From contig NZ_CP085335.1 in the NCBI RefSeq assembly GCF_020618475.1, positions 1,674,001-1,738,000 of the forward strand: a stretch of 64,000 bases of DNA, written 5' to 3'. Under the pieces are notes generated by a model that was given only the letters and a program-made list of their open reading frames with translations, searched no databases and was not told the origin of the DNA. The stretch comes from Haladaptatus halobius. Lineage in GTDB: Archaea > Halobacteriota > Halobacteria > Halobacteriales > Haladaptataceae. Of the stretch, positions 17,984-26,313 are shown piece by piece (the first letter of the stretch is position 1; every line of letters begins with the position of its first letter). A program made the position numbers and the translations under genes.

Positions 17984-18448
17984 CTATTCGAGGAGTCCTT
18001 TCGCTACGTCGTAGGTGTACGTGAAGTCCTCGTCGAGTTCGTTGCCGCGGTAGTAGTTTACGAGGCGGCGAACTTTCGACTCGGTGTTCTGCAGGGCGCG
18101 TTTGTTCTGCTTGTCCTGCGGGTTTTCGTCGACGTGTTCGCGGAGGCGCACGGCGCGCTCCATCAGATTCTCGAGGTCTTCGGGTACGTCGGGCCCCGCG
18201 TCGTTCTCCTCCAGAATCTCGGTCATTTTCTTGTCGGTGACCAACTTCACGTCGGGGACGGGCGTGCCGGTCACGCCTTCGTCGCGGAGCTTCAGCCCGA
18301 TCTGGCTGGGGCTGTATCCTTGCTCCGCGAGTTCGACGACGCGGTCTTCCACGTCGCCCGCTTCTACGTCGCTCCACTCCGGTGGTTCGTCTGCCACGGG
18401 CCGGTCGGAACCGGACGAGCCGCGGCGTCGGGTGTGCATTCGTGCCAT
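17984..18448 (-). CDS. rps15: 30S ribosomal protein S15 (uS15), archaeal type
   Basis: The 154-residue protein begins MARMHTRRRGSSGSDRP, the typical archaeal/eukaryal extended N-terminus. It continues with GYSPSQIGLKLRDEGV, then DVKLVTDKKMTEIL, and ends with the rRNA-binding three-helix core containing LREHVDENPQDKQNKRALQ and VRRLVNYYRG. ATG 18448 was chosen; the upstream extension has no family similarity. It is the first gene of the four-gene cluster and is followed by the DHH-like gene. Confidence 0.96.
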   Translation of the reverse strand: MARMHTRRRGSSGSDRPVADEPPEWSDVEAGDVEDRVVELAEQGYSPSQIGLKLRDEGVTGTPVPDVKLVTDKKMTEILEENDAGPDVPEDLENLMERAVRLREHVDENPQDKQNKRALQNTESKVRRLVNYYRGNELDEDFTYTYDVAKGLLE

Positions 18449-18742
18449 TGTTCGAGGATAGGAACTGCACGAGCCGCTAGAGTGCTGGCGGTGGGTTCCG
18501 CCAGTCGTGACGAGAGTCACGTTGCACGTCCGCAATCCCAAGTCGCGTTACAGTACGTCCGCGACGAGTCGGATTTGCGGCTGTGCCGTTCCCTAACGCC
18601 TGATTCCCTTCTCAGCGGTTAAAGGGTTTCCATTCCGGTGTTGGGTGCGTCGGTTGCCGACCGAGTATGACACGCTCCGGCGGGGGTGCGCGGATTTCGA
18701 GAGGTTTATCAATGGTCGCAGGGAAGAACTGACTGCAGACGC

Positions 18743-18814
18743 GGGCTCGTAGATCAGTGGTAGATCACTCCCTTGGCATGGGAGAGGCCCCGGGTTCAAA
18801 TCCCGGCGAGTCCA
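18743..18814 (+). tRNA. tRNA-Ala (GGC anticodon)
   Basis: The acceptor arms GGGCTCG and CGAGTCC pair over seven bases. The anticodon stem CTCCC/GGGAG encloses TTGGCAT with anticodon GGC (alanine). The T-arm CCGGG-TTCAAAT-CCCGG is perfect. The discriminator base is A and no CCA is encoded. Confidence 0.95.
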
Positions 18815-18905
18815 CTGCGCTTCGCGCATTTTTCACATTCCGTAGACGGCGCAGGGGTGTTTATATTGGAAAGTGCCGAAAAGGTCTCTCAGGAGACCAG
18901 AGTGA

Positions 18906-19154
18906 ATCTTCTCCGGAGAACTCAGTGTATCTTCGGGGACCCTAATTCACTTTTTCTATCAGGATTCCGGTGACGGGGAATGGGAGTATCTGGAATTAGT
19001 TGATGACCTCGATTATCGGTTTGAGGAGCAAGATGTCGACAGGTCGTGGTGTATGAGATGGAACACCAAAAGAGAGATTGAAAACCCACTGAGTCCACTC
19101 CTTTTCACTTCGTTTCGCTTGAGTCAGCGAACTTGCGACCGCCGAAACACCTAA
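18906..19154 (+). pseudogene. Coding-like remnant beside tRNA-Ala
   Basis: A frame of 82 codons stays open to a TAA at 19152 and reads as plausible acidic protein in its middle (EWEYLELVDDLDYRFEEQD), but it has no start codon near the front and its base composition is more AT-rich than the neighbours. It may be a leftover of a gene that entered next to the tRNA. I do not recognise a family. The rest of the 18815-19200 interval shows nothing else. Confidence 0.3.
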
Positions 19155-19202
19155 TCACTCCTCCGTAGTACCCCCGACGAACCAGAATGAGTAGTGATAA
19201 CA

Positions 19203-19664
19203 ATGAGCAAACAAACGAGACGCACCCTGCTCCGCCGCATCGCCGCTGGAACCGTCCTCGCGACCGTTGGAACGACCGCAGCCGAATCGCCTTCGAGCGA
19301 ATCCGCCGACGAGACCGACGGCCCAGCCCGGCTCCTCTACTCCTGCGACATCACCGCCGAGGACGACCCCACGCCGGACGTGAACGACAGGATCGACCTC
19401 CGGCGAGTCGAGGGAACCTTCGCCCCGGCGAAGCCGACCTGCTTCGAGGAGGAGACGCTGATCTACCGCTACCTGTTCGCCGACCTCCAACGCGACCAGC
19501 GCAGGCGCGAAGGTATCGCGTGGGCGACTCGAAAGCGACTTCCGCGGGGCACGTACCGCATCGCCAACATCTTCGTCTGCGACGACGCCCCGAGCGGATA
19601 CTGTGCGCGCAAACCGTTCTACGGAGTCGTGGTTCGGCGCGTCGGGGAGTCGGGAAGTCGATGA
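19203..19664 (+). CDS. Exported protein of unknown function with Tat signal
   Basis: The 153-residue product begins MSKQTRRTLLRRIAAGTVLATVG, with a twin-arginine motif (TRRTLLRR) and hydrophobic core, so it is probably exported folded. The mature part has four cysteines (YSCDI, PTCFEE, FVCDD, GYCAR) and a LPRGTYRIANIF strand that looks like an immunoglobulin-like or carbohydrate-type edge. I do not recognise the family. An in-frame GTG at 19194 would add three residues. The four Cys could form two disulfides outside the cell. It stands alone upstream of the convergent aIF-1A gene. Confidence 0.65.
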   Translation: MSKQTRRTLLRRIAAGTVLATVGTTAAESPSSESADETDGPARLLYSCDITAEDDPTPDVNDRIDLRRVEGTFAPAKPTCFEEETLIYRYLFADLQRDQRRREGIAWATRKRLPRGTYRIANIFVCDDAPSGYCARKPFYGVVVRRVGESGSR

Positions 19665-19778
19665 CCGCGATTCGAAGGAAACGAATCGACGGGAGATATG
19701 TCTCCCGTCGATTCGCCGTCACTCCGAAGAAGCCATCGTCCCTGATCAGTCGCTCGAATTAGCGGCTCGATTCTCGTC

Positions 19779-20063
19779 TCATTCGATGTGGCCTTCGCGC
19801 CGGAGTTGGTCGGCGTCCTGTCCGGTGTAGCGCCACGTCACTTCGGCCTTCTCGTCCTGCCAGTCCCACGGTTCCGCGAGGACCACGTCGTCCTCTCGAA
19901 TCCAGATGCGCTTTCGCATTCGTCCGGGGATGCGACCCATTCGTTCCTTACCGTCGCTACACCGGAGCCGAACTCGGTTCTTCCCGAGCATATCGGTCAC
20001 GACAGCAAACAGTTCGTCGTCGTTAGGCATGCGGAGGTTCCGTCGCCCGGATTCATCACTCAC
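19779..20063 (-). CDS. eif1a: Translation initiation factor aIF-1A
   Basis: The 94-residue protein is an S1-like OB-fold: [47 protein letters not shown] and [11 protein letters not shown] are the strands conserved from archaea to eukaryotes. It binds the A site of the small subunit and helps scan or select the start codon. Length and motifs match the archaeal family fully. Confidence 0.96.
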   Translation of the reverse strand: MSDESGRRNLRMPNDDELFAVVTDMLGKNRVRLRCSDGKERMGRIPGRMRKRIWIREDDVVLAEPWDWQDEKAEVTWRYTGQDADQLRREGHIE

Positions 20064-20128
20064 GATCGAAATTCGCCGTAACCACGGTTAAGTTATAGCA
20101 TTCATTCGTTCGGCTCCGAGCGCACGGA

Positions 20129-20395
20129 TCACACGCTCGACCGAATCCAGTTCGAATTCACCTCGACGACTCGAAGCAACTCCACGTCCGCGTCGTCGAA
20201 CACGACGAACAACGTCTGTTCTCCCTCGGCGAACTGCAACACAACACCCACGTCGAAGGTGTAGATGGCGAAGTTCAGGTTCCCCATCCGGAACGCGTTC
20301 TCTGCGTTCTCGCGCTCCCGACCGGCGAGAAGCGACTCGCGATGAATCCGGTCGAAGTCCTCCGACCGAAACTTGCCAGCGACGTCGTCTCGCAC
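20129..20395 (-). CDS. Small haloarchaeal protein, DUF7522-like, with a missing normal start
   Basis: From a GTG at 20395 the frame gives 88 residues (VRDDVAGKFRSEDFDRIHRE onwards, ending in a VVLQFAEGEQTLFVVFDD strand). The same frame continues upstream to about 20490 as family-like sequence (FVTALRSHLGSALQAVADS), with no ATG or GTG before it. An ATG one frame away at about 20539 would restore a full gene if one base were removed. So the gene is either GTG-started and short, or frameshifted near its 5' end. Family resemblance to DUF7522 is from memory. Confidence 0.55.
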   Translation of the reverse strand: MRDDVAGKFRSEDFDRIHRESLLAGRERENAENAFRMGNLNFAIYTFDVGVVLQFAEGEQTLFVVFDDADVELLRVVEVNSNWIRSSV

Positions 20396-20593
20396 GTAGA
20401 GCAGTTCGTAGCCCTCATCTCGGGAGTCCGCGACCGCCTGTAACGCGGAGCCGAGATGTGACCGTAGGGCGGTGACGAACTCGCCGTTGGATTCGAACAG
20501 AGCGACGTTTCGTCGAGGAGAAATATCAACTTTCTGCCATTTTGATTTCGAAGACGGGGGGCTTCCGGGAGTGCGAACCGCCCAAATCCCTAC

Positions 20594-20725
20594 TTACGAG
20601 CCGGCGAGTAGACGCATCGCCACGCCCGCCAGAATGACGAGAACGGCGAGTCCGGACGTTATCGGCTCCGGGATGAAGAACAATACGACACCGACGAGCA
20701 CGACGAGCGTCGAAGTACGAGCCAT
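20594..20725 (-). CDS. 43-residue small membrane protein
   Basis: ATG is the complement of 20723-20725 and TAA that of 20594-20596. The product MARTSTLVVLVGVVLFFIPEP is followed by ITSGLAVLVILAGVAMRLLAGS, giving two transmembrane helices joined by a Pro-Glu-Pro turn. Micro-proteins of this shape are common in haloarchaeal genomes; no role is known. It lies immediately upstream of the DUF7522-like gene on the same strand. Confidence 0.65.
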   Translation of the reverse strand: MARTSTLVVLVGVVLFFIPEPITSGLAVLVILAGVAMRLLAGS

Positions 20726-20904
20726 AATCGATGACCGTCTGCGACGAGGGTACTAGTTGTGCCTTTATGCGCAAGCCATTTCGGAGAAACAGTTCATCCG
20801 CGATAATTGACGAGCGAAAAGTCCGCAGCGTCAGCGCCGAAAAACACGACAATTTTCCGAAATCAGTGCGGATATTTATTACACATGACGAAAGAAGGAG
20901 CGAC

Positions 20905-21400
20905 ATGACCACTGCCCCCGCCCAGACCGAGACGCTGGGCATCGTCCTCCTGCTCGCGGTTACGCTCGCGGGAACGGGACTCGTCGTCGCGTTCGGGTCG
21001 TCGATGTTGGACGATTCAAAGCGCGGCCGATCTCGACAGTGCGGAACACGCGATGACGCAACTCGACTCCAAAGCCAGTCTCGTCGGAATCGGCGACACC
21101 GATACCCAACAGGTGAACCTTGGCGTCGAGAACGACGGTCGGACGCTCGCCCGCACGGACGACGGGTGGATGCGCGTCAAGATTGACCCCGACGACGGAG
21201 GCGAGATGGAAGTGGTGAACCAGACGCTCGGCGCGGTCGTCTACCGAAACGGCGACACGGCCATCGCTTATCAAAACGGTGGCGTCTGGAAACGAACCGG
21301 CGACGGCGCGACGATGGTCTCCCCGCCGTAGTTCCACTTCCGAGAGACGACGCTCACGCTCCCGCTGGTCGTCGTCGGTGGCGAGGGGGCGCTCGAATGA
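20905..21400 (+). pseudogene. Broken, truncated pilin-like protein gene (DUF7289 type)
   Basis: The 5' part encodes an N-terminus typical of haloarchaeal pilin-like exported proteins (AQTETLGIVLLLAVTLAGTG, a class III-like signal/helix). The frame shifts by one base near 21019, after MLDDS, and continues as SAADLDSAEHAMTQLD and VWKRTGDGATMVSPP. A TAG at 21329-21331 then takes the place of an expected Glu codon (PP-stop-FHFRE), and the frame ends at 21400, 22 bases before the tRNA-Arg gene. Intact members are much longer, so the 3' part is lost. Identity as DUF7289 is from the motif order. Confidence 0.75.
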
Positions 21401-21422
21401 ACGATTCCGCGGGTCACGAACA

Positions 21423-21495
21423 CGAGCGTGGCGGGATTCGAACCCGCGGTCGAGAGGTTAGGAACCTCTCGCCCTATCCGCTAGGCCACACGCTC
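21423..21495 (-). tRNA. tRNA-Arg (CCT anticodon)
   Basis: On the minus strand, GAGCGTG pairs with CACGCTC, the anticodon stem AGAGG/CCTCT encloses TTCCTAA with anticodon CCT (arginine), and the T-arm GCGGG-TTCGAAT-CCCGC is perfect. The discriminator is G; CCA is not encoded. Confidence 0.95.
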
Positions 21496-21521
21496 GCCAC
21501 GAAATAGGTCAGAAAAATGGT

Positions 21522-21809
21522 TTATCTTTCGGATTCCGTCTCGGTCGCGGTGTCGTCGGTTTCGGTGTCCGTGTTCGGTTCCGATTCGTCGAACTCGGTT
21601 TCTGTGGACGAGGTGCCGGACTCCTGCATCTCGCGGAGTTCGTTCTCGACTTCTTGTCGTCCCTTCTTGAACTCGCCCATAGCTTCGCCCGTCGAGCGCG
21701 CAAGTTTTGGAATCTTGTTTGCACCGAAGAGGAGTACTGCGATGAGCAGAATCACCGCGAGCTCCATCCCGCCGGGAATCGGCCCGAACAGTGGTATCAT
21801 TTCGAACAT
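21522..21809 (-). CDS. tatA: Twin-arginine translocase subunit TatA/E
   Basis: The 95-residue protein has a short N-terminal transmembrane helix (GGMELAVILLIAVLLFGANK), the hinge KIPKLARSTGEAMGEFKKG that opens the amphipathic helix, and a Glu/Asp/Thr-rich acidic tail. TatA forms the pore-like assembly that exports folded proteins. Several neighbours, such as the blue-copper lipoprotein and the 19203 protein, carry Tat-type signals and would be clients. TatC is not in the window. Confidence 0.92.
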   Translation of the reverse strand: MFEMIPLFGPIPGGMELAVILLIAVLLFGANKIPKLARSTGEAMGEFKKGRQEVENELREMQESGTSSTETEFDESEPNTDTETDDTATETESER

Positions 21810-22086
21810 CCTCTATCAGTTGGTTACCCATTGGCAATTATAGGCTTTTTGCATTTCTAAGGTCGGCAAAATCGCTGATTAGAACAAGACGGTTTGAAGA
21901 TGGAAACACCGGCACGCGAAGTGTGCCGGGAAGTCCCCACCGCGACGATGGGCTTTTTCGGCGCGCAGAAACCGTGGGTTGCCGCGGTTCAACGGACGCG
22001 TTCCGTGAGAGCGCAAGAGCGGGAAGCGAACGACGGGAAGTCGGTCGACCTCAGAACCGCCGACGAGGAACGAATGACAGCATGCA

Positions 22087-22278
22087 CTATTCCTCATCGA
22101 CTTCGAACGAGATAGCGACCGGTCGCACGGTGTTTCCGGTGAGCGCCTCGAGTGTTTCATCATCGACGTTGAGAAGAACTCCATCGATGCTGAAGGCGAT
22201 TTTGTCATCTTCAGCAGCAACACCGACATCCTTGAGTTCCAACCGTGCTCCATCGTCCAGTCGGACGGTGACCTCCAT
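22087..22278 (-). CDS. Small acidic protein of unknown function (63 aa)
   Basis: The product begins MEVTVRLDDGARLELKDVGVAAEDDK and continues as beta-strand-like sequence (IAFSIDGVLLNVDD and NTVRPVAISFEVDEE). It has no cysteines, no signal and no membrane segment. I do not recognise the family. It is preceded by an AT-rich gap and followed by an interval with only a small hairpin at 21909-21929. Its codon use and acidic character are ordinary for a haloarchaeal gene. Confidence 0.55.
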   Translation of the reverse strand: MEVTVRLDDGARLELKDVGVAAEDDKIAFSIDGVLLNVDDETLEALTGNTVRPVAISFEVDEE

Positions 22279-22605
22279 ACTTCGATGGAGCCGTACTAAC
22301 GAGAAATATCTACCGAAGTCGCGTGTTTTGTCGTGAAATTCAAAATAAATTCGGAATATATTTCGAGGGTAGTAATCTTCCCAGAATAGAAGGAAGTCGC
22401 AAAAAAATCTCGGGGTCGGGAGGACGGAATGGTAGTTGGCCTACTCCGTTACGCTCGTAGTTATTCCTACGTCGTGGATTTAGGCCGAACCGGTTCGACG
22501 GATTTTGCCAGCCTACGGCGCGTTACCGTCGCTCCGCCGTTCGGGAAAACGGGGCGAAAATCCGGCCGCCCGAGAGCTTTTTGCGTCAGAACGAGAGATT
22601 CCACC
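22279..22605. other. Intergenic region before the HD-domain gene
   Basis: About 330 bp with an AT-rich core at 22320-22410. No gene, RNA or clear repeat was recognised. Confidence 0.5.
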
Positions 22606-23430
22606 ATGGGCGATATCGAAACGGAAGGAGAGACGGAAAACGGTCGGATGGCCTACGACCCGGAGGCAGAACACACCTTTCCGGACGAGCGGCTGAACGA
22701 GGTGCTGGAATTCGTCGAAAACGATGTCGAGATTCAGACGTATCTCGAAGCCCAGAACGTCAACGCCGTCGCTCGAAAAGGGTACAACGATCACGGGACG
22801 AAGCACATCGAAATCGTTCTCAACCGTGCGCTTCTCCTGTACGACCTGCTGAAGCGCGGCGGCGTTGAGTTCAACGGGGCGACGGATCAAGGGTTGGACG
22901 AAGAAGACGAGAGCGTCATCGTCGCTCTCGCCGCGAAACTGCACGACATCGGTCACGTCGTCCACCGGGACTCGCACTCCTACTACTCGATTCCGCTCGC
23001 CGCGGACGTGCTCGACAGGATACTTCCGAACTTCTACGACACCGCGAACACCGTTCGGATGAAAGGCGAGGTTCTCCACGCCATCCTCTGTCACCACACT
23101 GAAGAAGACCCGCTCACCACCGAGGCGGGCGTGATCCGCGTCGCGGACGCGCTGGACATGGAACACGGTCGGTCGCGTATCCCCTACGAGAAGGGCGGTC
23201 GCGGCATCAACACCGTCTCCAGTCAGGCCATCAAGAAGGTGAGTCTCAGGCAGGGCGACACCGTCCCGGTCCTCGTCGAGATCAAGATGCTGAACGCGGC
23301 GGGCGTCTATCAGGTGGACAACCTGCTCAAGGCGAAACTACACAAGTCCGGGCTGGAAGACGACATCCGAATCGTCGCCCTGAACGTCCGCGAAGGAACC
23401 GATCACATCGTCGAGCGAGTGGAACTGTAG
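22606..23430 (+). CDS. HD-domain phosphohydrolase
   Basis: The 274-residue protein has the metal-binding HD signature: an early His in GTKHIEIVLNRALLLYDLL, the HD pair in LAAKLHDIGHVVHRDSH, and later HAILCHHTEEDP and VADALDMEHGRSRIPY. These give the H...HD...D ligand set of HD phosphohydrolases, which cleave nucleotides or cyclic dinucleotides. ATG 22606 was chosen; the upstream in-frame extension is not family-like. Its last 28 bases overlap the 3' end of the convergent glycosyltransferase gene. The exact substrate is not predictable. Confidence 0.85.
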   Translation: MGDIETEGETENGRMAYDPEAEHTFPDERLNEVLEFVENDVEIQTYLEAQNVNAVARKGYNDHGTKHIEIVLNRALLLYDLLKRGGVEFNGATDQGLDEEDESVIVALAAKLHDIGHVVHRDSHSYYSIPLAADVLDRILPNFYDTANTVRMKGEVLHAILCHHTEEDPLTTEAGVIRVADALDMEHGRSRIPYEKGGRGINTVSSQAIKKVSLRQGDTVPVLVEIKMLNAAGVYQVDNLLKAKLHKSGLEDDIRIVALNVREGTDHIVERVEL

Positions 23431-24533
23431 GCGACGCTCTCGTACACCCGACGCAACGCTTCGACCGCTCGCTCGACGCTTATCTCTTCGCGCCGAGCCA
23501 AACACGCCTCCCGAAGCCGATCCGATTCTGAGAGTGCGCGCCGAACGGCGTCCTGAAACTCGTCGACATCGCCGCTCTCGAAGTGGTACCCCGTCTCGCC
23601 GTCGACGATGGTGTTCGCCAGCGCGCCGGCGTTCGCGCCGACGACAGGGGTTCCGCAGGCGTTCGCCTCCAGCGCGACCAATCCCTGCGTTTCGACCGGG
23701 CTGGGGAACGCGAACACGTCGAGCGCGGAGTAGAATGCGGCCATCTCGTCGCGCTCCAGGAAGCCGAGGAATCGCGCGTCCACGTCGCTCTCGCGGGCCT
23801 GCTTTTCAAGCGATTCGCGGGCCGGTCCGTCGCCGCCGAGAACGAGCGTCACGTCCATCCCGTCCGCCGCGGCAACGAGTTCCGAGAGGCGCTTTTCGAA
23901 CCCGTGACGGCCGGTGTAGCCGACGAGCGGTCGGTCTACGTCGAGGTCGTACTTGCGCACGAACGCCGCGATTTCGACGGGATGGAATCGCTCGATATCA
24001 ACCCCGTTCGAGACGACGTGAACCGGAGCGTCGACACCCACTGTCTCGACGATGTGTCGTTTCGTCGCCTCGCTCGGCGTCAACACGGCGTCCGAGTGGT
24101 CGAAGAACCAGCGTTCGTAGGCCACCGACGCGCGTTCGACGTACTCGGCGACGGCGTCGTTCGAGACGAGGTAATCCGCGTACTCGCCGGTCGGTGTATG
24201 ATACGAGGTCACGAAGGCTCGGTCGTGCTTTCGAGCCAGCCGAAGGCCGCCGAGTCCGATGGCGAACGGCGTGTGAGAGTGGACGATGTCGGCGTCTCGA
24301 ACCGCCTTCGGAACGCGCGGCGTGCCCAGTCGGTAGCCGTCGTAGAAGGGGAACGGGAGGCTCCCGATGGGGTGTTCGCCTTTCTCCGGTACGTAGTCGT
24401 CCGACCGGGGGTAGACCACGTCCATCCGTCCCCCGTTTCGCTCCCAGCAGTCGCGCCACGACCGTATCGTGTAGGTAACGCCGTTTATCGTCGGCAAGTA
24501 CGTATCCGTGAACGCGGCGACCCATCGGCTCAT
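23403..24533 (-). CDS. GT4-family (GT-B fold) glycosyltransferase
   Basis: The 376-residue product begins VAAFTDTYLPTINGVTYTI, the donor/acceptor loop of lipid-type GT4 enzymes, and contains SYHTPTGEYADYL, SNGVDIERFHPV, GYTGRHGFEKRL and the sugar-nucleotide signature FPSPVETQGLVALEANACGTPVV with the E-x7-E pair. These resemble glycosyltransferases that put sugars on glycerolipids. The ATG at 24533 is preferred to a GTG six bases earlier. A second GT4 gene follows 35 bases upstream on the same strand. It could act in archaeal glycolipid or surface polysaccharide synthesis; that is inference. Confidence 0.88.
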   Translation of the reverse strand: MSRWVAAFTDTYLPTINGVTYTIRSWRDCWERNGGRMDVVYPRSDDYVPEKGEHPIGSLPFPFYDGYRLGTPRVPKAVRDADIVHSHTPFAIGLGGLRLARKHDRAFVTSYHTPTGEYADYLVSNDAVAEYVERASVAYERWFFDHSDAVLTPSEATKRHIVETVGVDAPVHVVSNGVDIERFHPVEIAAFVRKYDLDVDRPLVGYTGRHGFEKRLSELVAAADGMDVTLVLGGDGPARESLEKQARESDVDARFLGFLERDEMAAFYSALDVFAFPSPVETQGLVALEANACGTPVVGANAGALANTIVDGETGYHFESGDVDEFQDAVRRALSESDRLREACLARREEISVERAVEALRRVYESVAYSSTRSTM

Positions 24534-24574
24534 TATCACGTGATTCGGGTAGGGGGTGTTAAGGGCTTGTGACT

Positions 24575-25648
24575 TCAGGCAAGGTCGCGATACGCCTCCG
24601 CGAGTCGCTCGCCGACGCGCTCTAGACTGTGTTTTCTTGCCGTCTCGCGGGCGTTTTCTCCGAGTCGCTCGCGCAGGTCGGGGTTCCGGTCAAGCAGTTC
24701 CAACGCACGTCTAAACTCCGCTTCCGTCTCGCATTTCAAACAGTCCTCGCCGTGAGTGTAAAACTCGTCGAAGACGGAGATATCTCGCAGGACGACCGCC
24801 TTCCCGCAGGCCATCGCCTCCAGCACGACGATGCCCTGATTCTCGACCTTCGCCGGAAAGCATAACACGTCGCCCGCCGCGAACGCGCCGCGCTTATCCT
24901 CGACCCACCCGGTGAACGTGACGTTCTCCGGCGGGTCGCGCGTCCACTTTCTGACCGTCGAACTGGCGTGTAGGCCAGTGTCGTACGTGCCGAACCACGC
25001 GAAATCGAAGTCGGTCGCCTGCGCGAGTCGGCAGAACGTCGTGACTCCTTTGCGCTCGAAGACGTTGCCGACGGCGAAGACAGTCATCCCGTCCAGGTCG
25101 TAGCGATCGCGGTACTCCTCGCGGAACGCTTCGAATCCCGCTAGCGATTCGATGTCCACGCCGTTCGTCATCGGTCGAATCGGCGCGTTCACCGGATACG
25201 ATTCGAGCACGCCTTTCGTGTACCGACTCGGGCAGAGCACGAGGTCGGCCTGCGAGTAGAACCACTTCAGATAGCGTCCGAGCGCCGGGCCGACGAGCGT
25301 CGAACCGCGAAAGCTCTCCGCGAAATCCTCGCGCGTGACGTGCGCGTGGAGGACGAGCGGAACCCCGACGCGCTTCGCGTGGCGAGCGACCGTCACCGAC
25401 CCCGGCCCGATGAGATTGCAGTGAGCCACGTCGAACTCGGCGAAGAAACGACGCCCTACCGCCCGCGAGGCCGGCGCGCGAACCGCCGTTCCGCCCCGCC
25501 ACGGCGAGGTGACGACTTCCACGTCAGTCCCCGCGAGCGCCTTGCGCTGGTGCTTCGCGGCGGTTCCGATACCGCTCCGGTGCAGTCGGGATTCCAGTTC
25601 GAGGTAGTTGAGTGCGCGCACTGGCCGTGTGATGGTGTAGCCACCCAT
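24575..25648 (-). CDS. GT4-family glycosyltransferase, second copy
   Basis: The 357-residue protein has a GT-B fold: N-terminal GGYTITRPVRALNYLELES, a HCNLIGPGSV acceptor loop, HAHVTREDFAESFRG, the central TNGVDIESL, and the donor end LCFPAKVENQGIVVLEAMACGKAVVL with the E-x7-E. ATG 25648 was chosen from the family N-terminus; the frame is open about 220 bases upstream but that part is unrelated. It is diverged from the neighbouring GT4 gene. The pair is likely cotranscribed and may add two sugars in one pathway. Confidence 0.87.
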   Translation of the reverse strand: MGGYTITRPVRALNYLELESRLHRSGIGTAAKHQRKALAGTDVEVVTSPWRGGTAVRAPASRAVGRRFFAEFDVAHCNLIGPGSVTVARHAKRVGVPLVLHAHVTREDFAESFRGSTLVGPALGRYLKWFYSQADLVLCPSRYTKGVLESYPVNAPIRPMTNGVDIESLAGFEAFREEYRDRYDLDGMTVFAVGNVFERKGVTTFCRLAQATDFDFAWFGTYDTGLHASSTVRKWTRDPPENVTFTGWVEDKRGAFAAGDVLCFPAKVENQGIVVLEAMACGKAVVLRDISVFDEFYTHGEDCLKCETEAEFRRALELLDRNPDLRERLGENARETARKHSLERVGERLAEAYRDLA

Positions 25649-25785
25649 TACCGCTTTCGGAAAGCGGTCGTTGAACAACCAAAAAGTATTTGTTGAAGCG
25701 GGAGAATGACCCGCATGGGGCAATACAGGAACACTTCTATCCTTGTCCTGTCTCGCCCCGGAAACCCCCCACCCCCCCATTCCGA

Positions 25786-26061
25786 ATGACAGTAGCCGAA
25801 GAGCGGATAGAGCGTCTCGCCATACTTGCGAAAGGCGCCGCCGCCGAGTGTCACGACAACCGTGCACGAGAGTACGTTCGCCTTGCCAGGCGGATCGCCG
25901 AGCGAAATCGCCTCCCGCTCCCCCGCCAGTTCAAGCGATTCACCTGCGACGCCTGCGACGCCTACCTCCGCCCCGGCAAGAACGCCCGCGTCCGGTTGCG
26001 GGGCGACCACGTCGTCGTCACCTGCGACTGCGGCCATCAGAAGCGGTACCCTTACGAGTAG
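25786..26061 (+). CDS. rnp4: Ribonuclease P protein component 4 (Rpp21 homologue)
   Basis: The 91-residue protein has a basic helix at the start (ERIERLAILAKGAAAE) and REYVRLARRIAERNRLPLP. It ends with a zinc ribbon with C54, C57, C80 and C82 (FTCDACDAYL and TCDCGHQKRYPY). Component 4 pairs with Rpp29 in archaeal RNase P, which trims pre-tRNA 5' ends. ATG 25786 follows a run of C and fits the family length. Confidence 0.93.
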   Translation: MTVAEERIERLAILAKGAAAECHDNRAREYVRLARRIAERNRLPLPRQFKRFTCDACDAYLRPGKNARVRLRGDHVVVTCDCGHQKRYPYE

Positions 26062-26313
26062 CGAGAAAACGTGCGAATCGGCGGATTTTCGACTCCGATA
26101 GCGTTTCTTCCGGAAAGGAGTCGTTACGTCCGATTTCGAGGTCGTGTCGGGTGCGTACCCGAGCGCGACTCGTACTCCCTTCGACCGAAATCCGCGTCGC
26201 TGCGCCCAGGGCGCGGCCTCGTTCGAGCGTCGAGGCGCACGTTTCGTCACCCGTATCCGAGCGGTCTTTTCGCAGACGAAAACACCAAGTCTCGCGCCCC
26301 GCCAGTCTGTAGT

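Noticed and set aside
16281-18470. Arg-rich minus- and plus-strand frames across the uS15/DHH/Pcc1/eS1 cluster
   Set aside because: Out-of-frame readings of GC-rich genes; Arg/Gly/Ser-rich content is typical of such shadows.
18743-19200. tRNA-Ala as integration site with a duplicated 3' end
   Set aside because: No second copy of the tRNA 3' end was found nearby, so an att pair cannot be supported.
21880-22086. Possible transposase (TnpB-like) tail or structured RNA in the gap after tatA
   Set aside because: A short hairpin (21909-21929) and a weak open frame are present, but no TnpB or known RNA motif could be confirmed.
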